Shown here piece after piece: positions 8,549 to 17,792 of a stretch of DNA of 64,000 nt. The stretch spans positions 1 through 64,000 of the forward strand of contig NZ_BMIK01000005.1 in NCBI RefSeq assembly GCF_014642075.1, in the 5' to 3' direction. The first letter of the stretch is position 1, and the number at the start of each line of letters is the position of its first letter. The position numbers and the translations under genes were made by a program. Source of the DNA: Parapedobacter defluvii. Its GTDB lineage: Bacteria > Bacteroidota > Bacteroidia > Sphingobacteriales > Sphingobacteriaceae. The notes under the pieces are model-generated. The model was not told the DNA's origin, searched no databases, and was given only the letters and a program-made list of their open reading frames with translations.

Positions 8549-8607
8549 TTCCTGCCCCACGTCCATATCCTTACATTGTTTTTATCCTTGCTCCTTATTT
8601 AAAATCC

Positions 8608-10281
8608 TTACTCCCTATTCATCTCTTTCACCCAGGTATCCCGCAGTGTCACCGTACGGTTAAATACGAGATGGTCCGGAGTGGATTGTTGGTCATCTAA
8701 CGTAAAATAACCTTTGCGGATAAATTGATAACCTTTGCCTGGAACCGCATTCAGTAGATCAGGTTCTGCATAGGCTTTCTCGATGATTTGCAGGCTCTCC
8801 GGATTGATGGTCAATTTAAAATTTTCTTCTGCGGCCGGATTTTCCACGTTGAAGAGCCGGTCGTATAGCCTGACTTCAGCGGTTTTGGCGTGGGGTACAC
8901 TTACCCAATGGATGGTGCCTTTCACCTTTATGCCGCTGGTATCTTCACCACTCTTGGATTCAGGTAAATAGGTGCAGCGGATTTCCGTAATATTTCCTTC
9001 GCTATCTTTTACGGCTTCATCGCACTTGATGATGTAAGCATGTTTTAGCCTTACCATCAGTCCGGGGGCAAGCCTGAAAAATTTCTTGGGGGGATTTTCC
9101 ATAAAATCTTCCCGCTCAATCCACAGTTCATTGCTGAAAGGTATGCTGCGTTCGCCTTCCCCTCCCTCAACTTCCGGATTGTTTTCGCCTATCAATGTTT
9201 CCGTTTTTCCGGCGGGATAATTGGTGATAACCAATTTCACCGGATCGAGCACTGCCATGCGCCGCCATGCGGTTTGGTTGAGGTCTTCCCGGATGCAAAA
9301 CTCCAATAGTCCCACATCGATTATATTTTCGCGTTTAGCCACGCCGATACGTTCGCAGAAGTTGCGGATACTGGCAGGCGTATACCCACGGCGGCGTAGT
9401 CCGCTGATGGTGGGCATGCGCGGGTCATCCCAGCCGTCTACATACTTCTCATTGACCAGTTGGAGTAATTTCCGCTTACTCATTACGGTATAATTCAGGT
9501 TGAGCCGGGCAAACTCGTATTGTTTAGACGGAAAAATTTCGAGCTGCTCAATCAACCAGTCGTACAGCGGCCGGTGCGGTATGAATTCCAGCGTACAGAT
9601 GGAATGTGTGATGTTTTCGATCGAATCGCTTTGTCCATGTGCAAAATCATACATGGGATAGATGCACCACTTGTTGCCCGTTCGATGATGGTGTGCATGT
9701 TTGATCCGGTAAAGCAATGGATCGCGAAGGTGCATGTTGGGATTGGCCAAATCGATTTTAGCACGCAGCACTTTCGCTCCGTCCGGATATTTCCCTTCGC
9801 GCATTTCCGCAAACAAGCGGAGATTTTCTTCCACGCTCCGGTCACGGTAAGGAGTGGGCTTGCCCGGTTCCGTGGGGGTACCTTTGGATGCCGCGATTTC
9901 TTCCGAAGAGCTGTCGTCTACATAAGCAAGGCCCTTTTTAATAAGTTTAACGGCATAGCCATATAAGGTCTCGAAATAATCAGAAGTATATAATTCTTCG
10001 GCCCACTGGAAGCCCAACCATTTAATGTCGTTTTTGATGCTTTCCACGTATTCCGTTTCTTCGGTAACGGGGTTGGTATCATCAAATCGGAGGTTAGTTT
10101 TGCCCATATATTTTTGGGCTAATCCGAAGTTAAGTACGATGGATTTAGCATGCCCGATGTGCAGATAGCCGTTGGGTTCGGGTGGGAAACGTGTCAGCAC
10201 CCTTCCGCCGTGCTTTCCATTGCGGATATCTTCTTCAATAATTTCCTCGATGAAATTGAGAGATTTTTCGTCGTTTAACAT
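8608..10281 (-). CDS. glnS: glutaminyl-tRNA synthetase
   Basis: 557 residues from the ATG at 10281. Class I signature [12 protein letters not shown] with HIGH at residues 41-44, KMSKS-type loop VMSKRK (about 267-272), and a C-terminal anticodon-binding beta-barrel (about 345-535). It charges tRNA-Gln with glutamine. An in-frame ATG at 10311 exists, but the -7 element at 10286-10293 lies downstream of it, so 10281 is preferred. The transcript would then start at or very near the start codon. Confidence 0.96.
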   Translation of the reverse strand: MLNDEKSLNFIEEIIEEDIRNGKHGGRVLTRFPPEPNGYLHIGHAKSIVLNFGLAQKYMGKTNLRFDDTNPVTEETEYVESIKNDIKWLGFQWAEELYTSDYFETLYGYAVKLIKKGLAYVDDSSSEEIAASKGTPTEPGKPTPYRDRSVEENLRLFAEMREGKYPDGAKVLRAKIDLANPNMHLRDPLLYRIKHAHHHRTGNKWCIYPMYDFAHGQSDSIENITHSICTLEFIPHRPLYDWLIEQLEIFPSKQYEFARLNLNYTVMSKRKLLQLVNEKYVDGWDDPRMPTISGLRRRGYTPASIRNFCERIGVAKRENIIDVGLLEFCIREDLNQTAWRRMAVLDPVKLVITNYPAGKTETLIGENNPEVEGGEGERSIPFSNELWIEREDFMENPPKKFFRLAPGLMVRLKHAYIIKCDEAVKDSEGNITEIRCTYLPESKSGEDTSGIKVKGTIHWVSVPHAKTAEVRLYDRLFNVENPAAEENFKLTINPESLQIIEKAYAEPDLLNAVPGKGYQFIRKGYFTLDDQQSTPDHLVFNRTVTLRDTWVKEMNRE

Positions 10282-10285
10282 GCTG

Positions 10286-10293
10286 CAAAGGTA
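10286..10293 (-). promoter_or_regulatory. glnS -7 element, probably leaderless transcript
   Basis: Minus strand TACCTTTG ends four bases before the ATG at 10281. No convincing -33 TTTG at 19-21 bases. Transcription would begin at about the start codon. Confidence 0.5.
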
Positions 10294-10422
10294 ATTATTA
10301 GTTTTGATCAAAAAATAAACCTTACTGAAGCATTTATGTCTAATTTTACGTCTTCATGAATCGAAGCTGCGAAACCTGATACGACAGGTTTCCTTGGGCC
10401 TTTACGAATAAATGATTTTCTA

Positions 10423-11727
10423 ATGAATAAAATACGGTTTTCCTTTTGTTTGCTGCTGGTCCTGCCGATGATCGGTCTTGCCCAAAGCAAAAAACGACCC
10501 CAGGTATTCGTGTATGGATATGGAGTAGATGCCTATGCCGCGGCATTGCAATCTTCTTTATCGAACCTGAATACGGTTTGGGTGGTCAACGGAGACAAAA
10601 TGATTCCCGAGTTGACTTCGGAAATAATTTCCATTCCTTCCGATGCGGGACTGGATGCGGGAATTTGGGCCAATCTCCTGGCGAAAACATTGCGATCCGA
10701 TAAACCCAGCGACTCACTTTCGGCGATAGCCCGGCGACGGATAAATCCACGGATTGTACAGAATGTGATCGATAGTGTGCTGAAAACCACCCAAAATCTG
10801 ACGATTATTGAACAGGGGCAGGTTCGCTCCATCAAGAAATCCGGAAAGGATTGGCAGATCGAGTTGGCAGATAAGAGCCGTATGAAAGTCAAGGCTGTGG
10901 TGGATGCCTCTAAAGACGCCTATCTATATCAGTTGGCGGGGGGAAAGATTGATAGCATCGCTACACGGGCAACCATACCCGATTCGTATTTCGAATCTGC
11001 AGTTTCCAGTGAACTTTTCCGTACGGGAGTCGCTGTGGGCGAGCAGGATGGCCGTGCGTTTACCTTACCACTGTCGGGGTTGATACCGGGCGACGACAGG
11101 AACTTGTTTCTGACCCAACGGACGCCTGTGGTCCAGCACCTGTTAACCGGCGATGAGCAAGACATCCCGTTATTGATGCATGTGGGCCAGGCGGTTGGAG
11201 CTGCGGCTGCTTATGTCGCTTTTTTTAAAACAACCTCGGATAAGGTGGATGTACGAGATGTGCAGGGCGAATTGTTGAAATATGGAGGCCGATTGATACC
11301 GTTTAGCGATGTGGCACTCGAAAAGCCCTATTTTTCGGCGATTCAGCGGACGGGTGCTACGGGTATGCTGTCCGGTAGGATCAGCGAAGATGGACGTATG
11401 TATTTTGATGCCGATGAGGCCGTGACAGTGGCCGAGATCAAGCCGGTCTTGAATCAACTTTTTTCAAGGAGCCAGATTTGGTTTGTTGATCATGCCGATG
11501 TTGATACACTTACATTGGCAGATGTATTCAGCTATATTAAGTTTGTCGGCCAACGGGGTAATGAGTTAGAAGGCCAGGTGCAGAAAAACTGGAAACGGCG
11601 TTTTCATTTCGAGGATGAATACGATGAGCAACGCATCGCAACGCGTAAGTATGTAGCCGTGCTATTAGACGCCTACTGCGGTCCTTTTTCCGTGAAAGTA
11701 GGGCTTAACGGTACCATTCAGCGCTGA
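10423..11727 (+). CDS. secreted FAD-dependent oxidoreductase-like protein
   Basis: 434 residues with a signal peptide (MNKIRFSFCLLLVLPMIGLAQ). A dinucleotide-binding-like fold begins VFVYGYGVDAYAAALQSS, where the usual GxGxxG is degenerate. Later VKAVVDASKDAYLYQLAGGK resembles the second FAD-contact segment (VDASG) of the FAD-dependent oxidoreductase / xanthan-lyase-associated family common in Bacteroidota. The substrate is unknown. The degraded glycine motif raises doubt about FAD binding. It is divergent from glnS with 141 bases between; no operon partner downstream. Confidence 0.55.
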   Translation: MNKIRFSFCLLLVLPMIGLAQSKKRPQVFVYGYGVDAYAAALQSSLSNLNTVWVVNGDKMIPELTSEIISIPSDAGLDAGIWANLLAKTLRSDKPSDSLSAIARRRINPRIVQNVIDSVLKTTQNLTIIEQGQVRSIKKSGKDWQIELADKSRMKVKAVVDASKDAYLYQLAGGKIDSIATRATIPDSYFESAVSSELFRTGVAVGEQDGRAFTLPLSGLIPGDDRNLFLTQRTPVVQHLLTGDEQDIPLLMHVGQAVGAAAAYVAFFKTTSDKVDVRDVQGELLKYGGRLIPFSDVALEKPYFSAIQRTGATGMLSGRISEDGRMYFDADEAVTVAEIKPVLNQLFSRSQIWFVDHADVDTLTLADVFSYIKFVGQRGNELEGQVQKNWKRRFHFEDEYDEQRIATRKYVAVLLDAYCGPFSVKVGLNGTIQR

Positions 11728-11730
11728 AAA

Positions 11731-12204
11731 TCAGGTCAAACTGATCTGGCGCTTTATGCTTTCTTCTAGGGAGATAATGGTCTCCGTCCGTTGTATACCT
11801 TTCACCGCTTGAATATCTTCATTCAATACTTTACGCAAATGGGTGGTATCGCGGCAGATGATTTTAGCGAACATGCTGTACGTCCCCGTACAATAATGTA
11901 ATTCCACTACTTCTTTTACTTGTTTTAGCTGCTCAACGGCGTTATTATATTGAGAACCTTTCTCTAAATAGATTCCCAGAAAGGCAGTGATGTCAAATCC
12001 GACCTTTTGCGGATTAATTATTAAGTTTGAGCCTCTAATTATTCCCAATTCTTCCATCTTTTTCATCCTAACATGAATAGTTCCGCCGGAAACGATCAAT
12101 TTTTTTGCTATTTCTGTGTATGGTATCGATGCATCATTCATTAAAATGGATAAAATTTGTATATCCAAGTTGTCAAGATCTAAATTTTCGAGCTTTTTTT
12201 CCAT
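11731..12204 (-). CDS. Lrp/AsnC family transcriptional regulator
   Basis: 157 residues. N-terminal winged helix-turn-helix (LDNLDIQILSILMNDASIPYTEIAKKL, residues about 12-55) and C-terminal RAM/AsnC ligand-binding domain (GFDITAFLGIYLEKG...VVELHYCTGTYSMFAKIICRD). These regulators bind DNA as octamers and respond to amino acids or related metabolites. It ends 3 bases from the convergent upstream gene. The 396-base region upstream contains a candidate small RNA. The target is unknown. Confidence 0.92.
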   Translation of the reverse strand: MEKKLENLDLDNLDIQILSILMNDASIPYTEIAKKLIVSGGTIHVRMKKMEELGIIRGSNLIINPQKVGFDITAFLGIYLEKGSQYNNAVEQLKQVKEVVELHYCTGTYSMFAKIICRDTTHLRKVLNEDIQAVKGIQRTETIISLEESIKRQISLT

Positions 12205-12304
12205 ATAAAACGATATTTATTTCAATTTATCTCAAAAATAATTATAAAAAACGTAAAAATTGAATTTTTTTAATAAAAATTCTTTAATAATTTGTGGTTA
12301 TTGT

Positions 12305-12435
12305 TATATTTGTATCAATCGATCAGCAATTAAATAATGAAATGTTGATCAAAGTAGTTTGCCCTCCCTCAATTTAATATAGGTTTATAATTGGTTAGCG
12401 TAGAAGCTCCTCTCCCAAAGGAGCTTCTTCCTTTT
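12305..12435 (+). ncRNA. candidate small RNA with own promoter and terminator
   Basis: A -7 element TATATTTG at 12305-12312 (no good -33 seen) is followed about 90 bases later by a strong terminator: AGAAGCTCC (12402-12410), 9-base loop, GGAGCTTCT (12420-12428), TCCTTTT. There is no plus-strand gene close upstream for the terminator to serve, and no ORF longer than a few codons in between. A small RNA is the simplest reading; a lost gene or an unrelated hairpin is possible. Confidence 0.4.
12402..12435 (+). terminator. isolated intergenic terminator
   Basis: Perfect 9-bp stem AGAAGCTCC/GGAGCTTCT plus a T-rich tail, plus-strand orientation. It lies about 670 bases past the last plus-strand gene. 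Confidence 0.7.
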
Positions 12436-12542
12436 AAACATAAATTGTCAATCATTCAAGTTAGCGATAATAGCGGGTTTTCATTGTAAATTTCTCAAAA
12501 ATATAGACTAAAATCGGTTCATTTATGAAAATATTACAATTA

Positions 12543-12573
12543 TTTACGCGGCGCAATTAAAAATGTATCTTTA
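12543..12573 (+). promoter_or_regulatory. promoter of the kinase-like gene
   Basis: TTTA at 12543-12546, a 19-base spacer, TATCTTTA at 12566-12573. One mismatch in each box to the Bacteroidota consensus. Confidence 0.6.
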
Positions 12574-12606
12574 CGCTTCAAAATAACCTTAAAATGGCGT
12601 TTGACG

Positions 12607-13650
12607 ATGGAGACGGATGATGTAAAAATTTCGCGCAAGAAGCCGATATATCCGGTAACTCCTGCATTACAAAAGTATCTACGTGCTTATCAACGCGATG
12701 CAAGGATGCCTATCAGCTATGGGAATCTGTTAGATTTTTATGAGACGGTTCCGGTAATCGATAAAAACGGAAAGGATACGTTGTGGGAAACGCCCTTATA
12801 CCCACCGCATGTACAAGAAACGCTTTACAACGGATTGAAGATTATTTATGCCGAGCTCAAGGCGTCAGGGAATAGGCGGGTCGTGGAACATAAATATATT
12901 GATCGGGTCGAATATTGCAGTTTTGGCAACACACATCCGTTCCGCATACGCATTGTCAATCGGCTAAACGATGTATACGATTATTTTTATGTAAAGCAAG
13001 CGGATGCTTCCAGAATATACGGCTTGGAATTGGAACAGATTATCTCGCCAAATCCGGTGAACTACTTGGTAGACGGACAGACTTTGGTGGAGGAACATAT
13101 TGTCGGTATTCCGGGCGATGTATTTGCTCGTACGTTGATGCATAATCCCGATTATAATCCCAAGCGGATCGCCAAAGAGTTTGTTAAATTCAACGAACGG
13201 TGTATCATTACCTTACTAGGCGATATGCGATCGTATAATTTTGTCATGCAAATTACCCCTGACTTTGATGATTTCCAGTTTCGGATACGTGCCATCGACT
13301 TTGACCAGCAATTCTATGAGGGGAATCCCAAAATATACATGCCGCAGTTTTTTAAAGACAACCTGCCTTACGTGCAGTTGTGTATGGAGCACCTGACTGA
13401 CCGCACGGCATCCCAATATCAGCAAGAGGAGCGTTCATCCATTGTGCATCGTGTGCGCAGCGAACGTCACCGGATTGCTGCGCTGCGGGATGTATCCAAT
13501 ACCGAAGAATTGTCAACCTCCGCCAATGTGAAACGGCTTAGGGAAGGGTACGCGGCTTATTACCAAAATGAACAATACCTGAAATGCCGTACCATGACGG
13601 ATATTATCGAATTGAATGTCAAAAATGTGATCAGGCAGGTGAAATTGTAG
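12607..13650 (+). CDS. conserved hypothetical protein with protein-kinase-like motifs
   Basis: 347 residues from the ATG at 12607 (a TTG at 12601 is the alternative). No signal peptide or membrane segment. I do not recognise a named domain, but the order of motifs resembles a kinase fold: YFYVKQAD (possible ATP-binding Lys), GLELEQI (possible helix-C Glu), EEHIVGIPGD (hinge-like), GDMRSYNFVM (catalytic-loop-like Asp and Asn, about residues 205-214) and IDFDQQF (DFG-like Asp, about 230-236). This is inference from pattern only. The gene is single, between the sRNA candidate and convergent ruvC. Similar proteins occur, as I recall, across Sphingobacteriales. Confidence 0.7.
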   Translation: METDDVKISRKKPIYPVTPALQKYLRAYQRDARMPISYGNLLDFYETVPVIDKNGKDTLWETPLYPPHVQETLYNGLKIIYAELKASGNRRVVEHKYIDRVEYCSFGNTHPFRIRIVNRLNDVYDYFYVKQADASRIYGLELEQIISPNPVNYLVDGQTLVEEHIVGIPGDVFARTLMHNPDYNPKRIAKEFVKFNERCIITLLGDMRSYNFVMQITPDFDDFQFRIRAIDFDQQFYEGNPKIYMPQFFKDNLPYVQLCMEHLTDRTASQYQQEERSSIVHRVRSERHRIAALRDVSNTEELSTSANVKRLREGYAAYYQNEQYLKCRTMTDIIELNVKNVIRQVKL

Positions 13651-13656
13651 GAATGG

Positions 13657-14223
13657 CTAACCCAAACGATCTGCGTTATCCCTGATAAAGTCGTTCCAAC
13701 CGGAGTACCCTTTTCTGGAGCTTCCTTGCGAATTGTTTTGGAACGCGTGGCATACCGCCACAGCTAGCCCATCTGTAGCATCCAGAAATTGGGGAGTCTC
13801 TTGAAATTTCAGTAAGGTCTTAAGCATGGCAGCTACTTGTTCTTTGCCCGCATTCCCATTGCCGGTAACCGATTGCTTGATTTTCCGCGGCGCATATTCG
13901 AAAATCGGGATGTCCCGATTCAATGCGGCGGCCATAGCGACACCCTGTGCCCGACCCAGTTTGAGCATTACCTGGATGTTTTTTCCATAAAAAGGTGCTT
14001 CTAAGGCCATACAGTCCGGCTGATACTGCTCAATAAGCGCCGTTGTTTTCTGGAAAATCTGCTGCAATTTAAGGCCATGATCGGATAGGTGATCCAATTT
14101 GATGATACCTAAACTGATCAGGGATAGCTGTTTGCCGATTTCCCGGACGATGCCATAACCTAATACTGCAGTGCCCGGATCAATACCCAAGATAATCCGC
14201 TCCTTATCCGTGGACTTTTGCAT
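13657..14223 (-). CDS. ruvC: crossover junction endodeoxyribonuclease RuvC
   Basis: 188 residues. First catalytic Asp in ILGIDPGTAVLGYGIV (D15), Glu in MALEAPFYGKN, and the C-terminal ATDGLAVAVCHAFQ segment with the final acidic residue. RuvC resolves Holliday junctions as a dimer with RuvAB. A weak -7 element (TAATATTG, minus strand, 14228-14235) lies just before the start, again suggesting a very short leader. Convergent with the kinase-like gene, 6 bases apart. Confidence 0.96.
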   Translation of the reverse strand: MQKSTDKERIILGIDPGTAVLGYGIVREIGKQLSLISLGIIKLDHLSDHGLKLQQIFQKTTALIEQYQPDCMALEAPFYGKNIQVMLKLGRAQGVAMAAALNRDIPIFEYAPRKIKQSVTGNGNAGKEQVAAMLKTLLKFQETPQFLDATDGLAVAVCHAFQNNSQGSSRKGYSGWNDFIRDNADRLG

Positions 14224-14310
14224 CTTGCAATATTAGGGTTTTCCCGGGAGATTACGAATCAGCTGCTCCTTAAATGATCTTGTTAGGTTTGCCATATAAA
14301 ATTTGTAACA

Positions 14311-15306
14311 TTGCACGCTAAATCATCGGGTTTGAGCAATAAGGTAAAGAAGATACTGGGTATCGTACTCAAAGTTACTATCCTGCTATTGGTAGCGTGG
14401 GTATTATACCGTAAGCTTAATAATCACCAAAATTTGTTGGAATTCGAACGCCTGATGCTCGGGTTAGGTACAGCAACTGTTGCAATTACCTTATCTGTGG
14501 TGGTTGCCCTGATGTTTGTCAACTGGTTGCTGGAAGCGGTAAAATGGCGATATCTGTGCCGGTATATCGAACCGATCAGTTTGTGGAAGGCGACTCAATC
14601 GGTATTTTGTGGGTTAACATGGGCCGTATTTACGCCCAACCGTATCGGTGAATTCGGCGGTCGGGTACTCTTTCTCAAGCCACGCAAGCGTATTTTTGGT
14701 GTGGTAGCCATGGGAGTCGGTGCATTGGCGCAGTTGGTGTTGACAAGCGTAGCAGGGTCACTTAGCATCGCTTGGTTCGTCAATCGGTTTTTTGATGTCA
14801 GCGTCTTCGCAGGTGGGGCGTTATGGCTGTTGGCGGTGCTATATGCGGGGTTTTTCCTGGCGCTTTATTTTAATGTGAGGTGGATTGACGGTTGGATAAA
14901 GCGGATTGGGTTCCTGCGCAGGTTTCATCGTTTTTTTGAGATTCTTACGCGTTATAACCGAAAGGAATTACTCATCGTTTTCCTGAATTCGTTGGCACGT
15001 TTTGTTATTTTTACTTCCCAGTATTGCATACTGATGCTGGTCCTTATCCCCGGTATTGACTTTGTGCCGATGCTGCTTTTGATCTTTATTCTATTTTTTG
15101 TTCAGGCGGCTTTGCCCACACTGGATCTGTTTGATTTTGGCGTCCGCAGTGTTACGGCGAGTTATTTATATGGACACATTACCGATCAGGACATTGCAGT
15201 GATGGCAATCGCATCCTGTATTTGGTTTATAAACCTTATATTGCCCGCCATTTTAGGTTCGGTGTTTGTCTTAAAAATTAATTTCTTTGGCGATTCAGTT
15301 GATTAG
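14311..15306 (+). CDS. lysylphosphatidylglycerol synthase-like transmembrane protein (UPF0104)
   Basis: 331 residues with about eight hydrophobic segments. The family stretch VFCGLTWAVFTPNRIGEFGGRVLFLK is present, as is the late Pro/Asp-rich segment. UPF0104 proteins correspond to the flippase-like half of MprF; many are stand-alone proteins of unclear substrate in the inner membrane. No ATG is available near the start; TTG at 14311 or 14332 must be used. It overlaps the following glycosyltransferase by 20 bases, so the two are probably translated together. A paralogue lies at 18509-19429. Confidence 0.85.
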   Translation: MHAKSSGLSNKVKKILGIVLKVTILLLVAWVLYRKLNNHQNLLEFERLMLGLGTATVAITLSVVVALMFVNWLLEAVKWRYLCRYIEPISLWKATQSVFCGLTWAVFTPNRIGEFGGRVLFLKPRKRIFGVVAMGVGALAQLVLTSVAGSLSIAWFVNRFFDVSVFAGGALWLLAVLYAGFFLALYFNVRWIDGWIKRIGFLRRFHRFFEILTRYNRKELLIVFLNSLARFVIFTSQYCILMLVLIPGIDFVPMLLLIFILFFVQAALPTLDLFDFGVRSVTASYLYGHITDQDIAVMAIASCIWFINLILPAILGSVFVLKINFFGDSVD

Positions 15307-16423
15307 TATCGCATTGGTGATCTTCACCGGTGTTTATATACTGTTGGTGGGGTATATGCGTAGCGGTTGGGGCGCGTTGCCTGTCTTTTCGCGTGGGGAG
15401 AAAAAGGCCGGAACGAAGGTCAGTGTGCTGATTGCGGCACGTAATGAAGAGGCAAATATAGGTCGTACGCTTTCGGATATTTTGGCCCAGGATTTTCCCA
15501 GAGAGCTGCTGGAAATTATTGTAGTTGATGATCATTCTACGGATCGTACATCTGCCATCGTGCAGTCTTTTTCTAAGCAGGGTGTGAAATTGTTGACCCT
15601 CCGTGAATCAGAACCTTTGAATTCTTATAAAAAGAAAGCGATATCCATGGCAATCGCCGAAGCTATCGGTGAGCTGATTATTACAACGGACGCCGACTGC
15701 CGGATGGGAAAAAATTGGTTAACCACGGTGGTTACCTGCATAGAGCAGCATCATTATTTTCTTTTATCGGCACCGGTGGTTTATTCGCAGCAGCGTAGTT
15801 TTTTTGAAGAGTTACAGACATTGGAGTTTCTTTATCTCATCGGACTGGGAGCAGCCGGTATTGGAAACCGATATCCCTCTACCTGCAATGGAGCCAACCT
15901 TGCCTATCGACGGGATGTGTTTTACGAAATGGGAGGATTCAATGGAATTGATCACCTTGCTTCAGGCGACGATGAATTGTTCCTTCATAAAGTGGCGGCT
16001 AAATATCCGGATAAAATCGGATTCTGTAAGTCAAGGGATGCAATTGTCTATACGGACGCCAAAAGAAATTTACGGGGATTTATGAACCAACGGAGACGCT
16101 GGGCATCCAAGAGTACGCATTATAAAAACCGGGGGATTGTTGCGTTGGGTATTTCCATTTGGTTTTTCAACGTTCTGCTGTTATTGAGCGGAGTGGCAGC
16201 GTTAACGTGCTGCCAGGAGCTGTGGCCGGTATTTGCTGCGGCAATTTCGCTGAAATTCCTGATCGAATTCATTTTTCTCTATCCGCTCTGCAGGTTTGCC
16301 CAACGGAAGGACTTACTGACGTACCTTCCCGTATTGACCATCGTGCACGTGGTTTATATGGTATATATCGGAGTTGCCGGCAATATGGGTAAATACCAAT
16401 GGAAAGGCCGGCGGGTCAATTAA
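15287..16423 (+). CDS. family 2 glycosyltransferase, membrane-associated
   Basis: 378 residues. One N-terminal membrane segment, then a GT-A domain: VSVLIAARNEEANIG (about 45-60), VVDDHSTD, the DxD-like TTDADC, and the acceptor-site motifs ASGDDELFL and QRRRWASK. Three to four membrane segments follow. The Q/RxxRW motif marks a processive or membrane GT2. It probably glycosylates a lipid or polysaccharide precursor at the inner membrane. It starts with TTG inside the upstream UPF0104 gene (20-base overlap), suggesting a functional pair. Substrate unknown. Confidence 0.88.
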   Translation: MAIQLISIALVIFTGVYILLVGYMRSGWGALPVFSRGEKKAGTKVSVLIAARNEEANIGRTLSDILAQDFPRELLEIIVVDDHSTDRTSAIVQSFSKQGVKLLTLRESEPLNSYKKKAISMAIAEAIGELIITTDADCRMGKNWLTTVVTCIEQHHYFLLSAPVVYSQQRSFFEELQTLEFLYLIGLGAAGIGNRYPSTCNGANLAYRRDVFYEMGGFNGIDHLASGDDELFLHKVAAKYPDKIGFCKSRDAIVYTDAKRNLRGFMNQRRRWASKSTHYKNRGIVALGISIWFFNVLLLLSGVAALTCCQELWPVFAAAISLKFLIEFIFLYPLCRFAQRKDLLTYLPVLTIVHVVYMVYIGVAGNMGKYQWKGRRVN

Positions 16424-17151
16424 TTGATTTTTTCACGGATCCGGGTTTCTGCCTGGGCTACCACTTCGTCAGGGCTGAGTCCCTGGGGTTCTATGGGAGG
16501 AAGGACTTCCCATGACATCCGGGTAAACGTGTTCAGTGGGAAAAAACCATATTGAACCATCTGCCAGGAGTTATTTATTGCCACAGGCACCACCAGCACA
16601 TTTGGAACCTTTTTCAATATTGTTGCGATTCCTCCCACATTAAATGGTTTGATTTTTCCGGTTCTCGCACGGGTACCCTCGGGAAAGATAAAAGCCGACC
16701 AATTTTTGGATTTCATATTATTTGCCAGTTTGAGGATTTCGGCAATGGATTGCTTGGGATCCTTCCGGTTGATGTTGGCAGCCCCGCCATGGCGTAGATT
16801 GAATGATATGCTTGGGATGCCTTTCGCGAGCTCAATTTTCGAGATAAACTTTCCGTGATGCTTGCGCAGAAAAAAAATCAATGGCGGAATGTCATACATG
16901 CTTTGGTGGTTTGCCACAAACAGAATGGGACGGTCTATCGGTAGCCGCTGCCTGTTGGTGAACTTCACCGTGTTTCCCAGTACGTAATACGTACAGAGTA
17001 AAAAGCAGTTGAGTACATCCACGCATTTTTTGTGGGCTTTGTATCCCCCCAGTTTCAGGCAAATCCATTGTATCGGATGAAAAACTGTAATGATAATGCC
17101 GAAAAGTAAATAAAAAATTGGCGAAAGAATATAACCGAAAAGTTTTCTCAT
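16420..17151 (-). CDS. plsC: 1-acyl-sn-glycerol-3-phosphate acyltransferase
   Basis: 243 residues from the ATG at 17151. N-terminal membrane segment, then acyltransferase block I NHQSMYD (81-87), block II around KFISKIELAK, and block III FPEGTR (156-161). It acylates lysophosphatidic acid to phosphatidic acid in phospholipid synthesis. The longer frame from 17190 is rejected because the promoter -7 box sits at 17188-17195. It overlaps the glycosyltransferase tail-to-tail by 4 bases. Confidence 0.93.
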   Translation of the reverse strand: MRKLFGYILSPIFYLLFGIIITVFHPIQWICLKLGGYKAHKKCVDVLNCFLLCTYYVLGNTVKFTNRQRLPIDRPILFVANHQSMYDIPPLIFFLRKHHGKFISKIELAKGIPSISFNLRHGGAANINRKDPKQSIAEILKLANNMKSKNWSAFIFPEGTRARTGKIKPFNVGGIATILKKVPNVLVVPVAINNSWQMVQYGFFPLNTFTRMSWEVLPPIEPQGLSPDEVVAQAETRIREKIN

Positions 17152-17187
17152 GTATGGTTGTCCACTAACGGGTTCATTGAAAAACTG

Positions 17188-17195
17188 CAAAGATA
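17188..17195 (-). promoter_or_regulatory. plsC -7 element
   Basis: Minus strand TATCTTTG, a perfect -7 match, about 37 bases before the chosen plsC start. Confidence 0.6.
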
Positions 17196-17242
17196 CGATT
17201 AATCAACAGTTTAGCAAGCGTTCGCCGCGGTAGGTATGGGAT

Positions 17243-17764
17243 CTACTGTACCCTGGACCGTTGGTTGAAGCTATTGCGTGTGTAATTTCCCGGCAAGGCA
17301 TGATCCCCTTCTTCAAAACTGAAATGTACGACATTGATATTGGGTAATTCAGTGTATGCATAGGTAGCTTCCATTAAGTACATCTGTGCCCCGGCCGATC
17401 CCATCTGTTGCGTAAGATATTGAGCATCGGTGATATGCAGGTAAAGTGTGTCGTTGGAAATCCGATCGATTTCCGGTTTGATTTCAGGGTAATTGGTTAT
17501 CAATGCCTGTGTAAGAGCATCGGCATTCAATGAAGCCGTATCGAAATCTGTATTCTTCTCAATCGTTAGTTGTTCGGTTTGCTCATCAAAAACGGCAAGG
17601 TAGGGCAGCGCAGGCAGGGGTGCCTCCATATCTTCGGCAATTTCTTCAGCTACCTCGTCATCGCGGATTTCCGATGCCTTATGCTGTCGGGAATCATTCC
17701 GGCATGAAAATGCTGTTAAAATGAGAAGGGATAGAACTAAAGATCGCAGATTTGACGTATTCAT
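17243..17764 (-). CDS. hypothetical lipoprotein
   Basis: 173 residues. A lipoprotein signal ends in LILTAFSC with Cys at about residue 21. An acidic linker (EIRDDEVAEEIAEDMEAP) follows, then a compact domain with YLHITDAQYLTQQMGSAGAQMYLMEATYAYTELPNINVVHFSFEEGDHA. The layout hints at a GerMN-type or similar alpha/beta domain, but I do not recognise it firmly. It lies 28 bases downstream of the SDR gene on the same strand, so it is likely the last gene of the 19429-17243 operon. Confidence 0.75.
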   Translation of the reverse strand: MNTSNLRSLVLSLLILTAFSCRNDSRQHKASEIRDDEVAEEIAEDMEAPLPALPYLAVFDEQTEQLTIEKNTDFDTASLNADALTQALITNYPEIKPEIDRISNDTLYLHITDAQYLTQQMGSAGAQMYLMEATYAYTELPNINVVHFSFEEGDHALPGNYTRNSFNQRSRVQ

Positions 17765-17792
17765 GGCTTTCCGTACATTTTAATGTGTTCTT

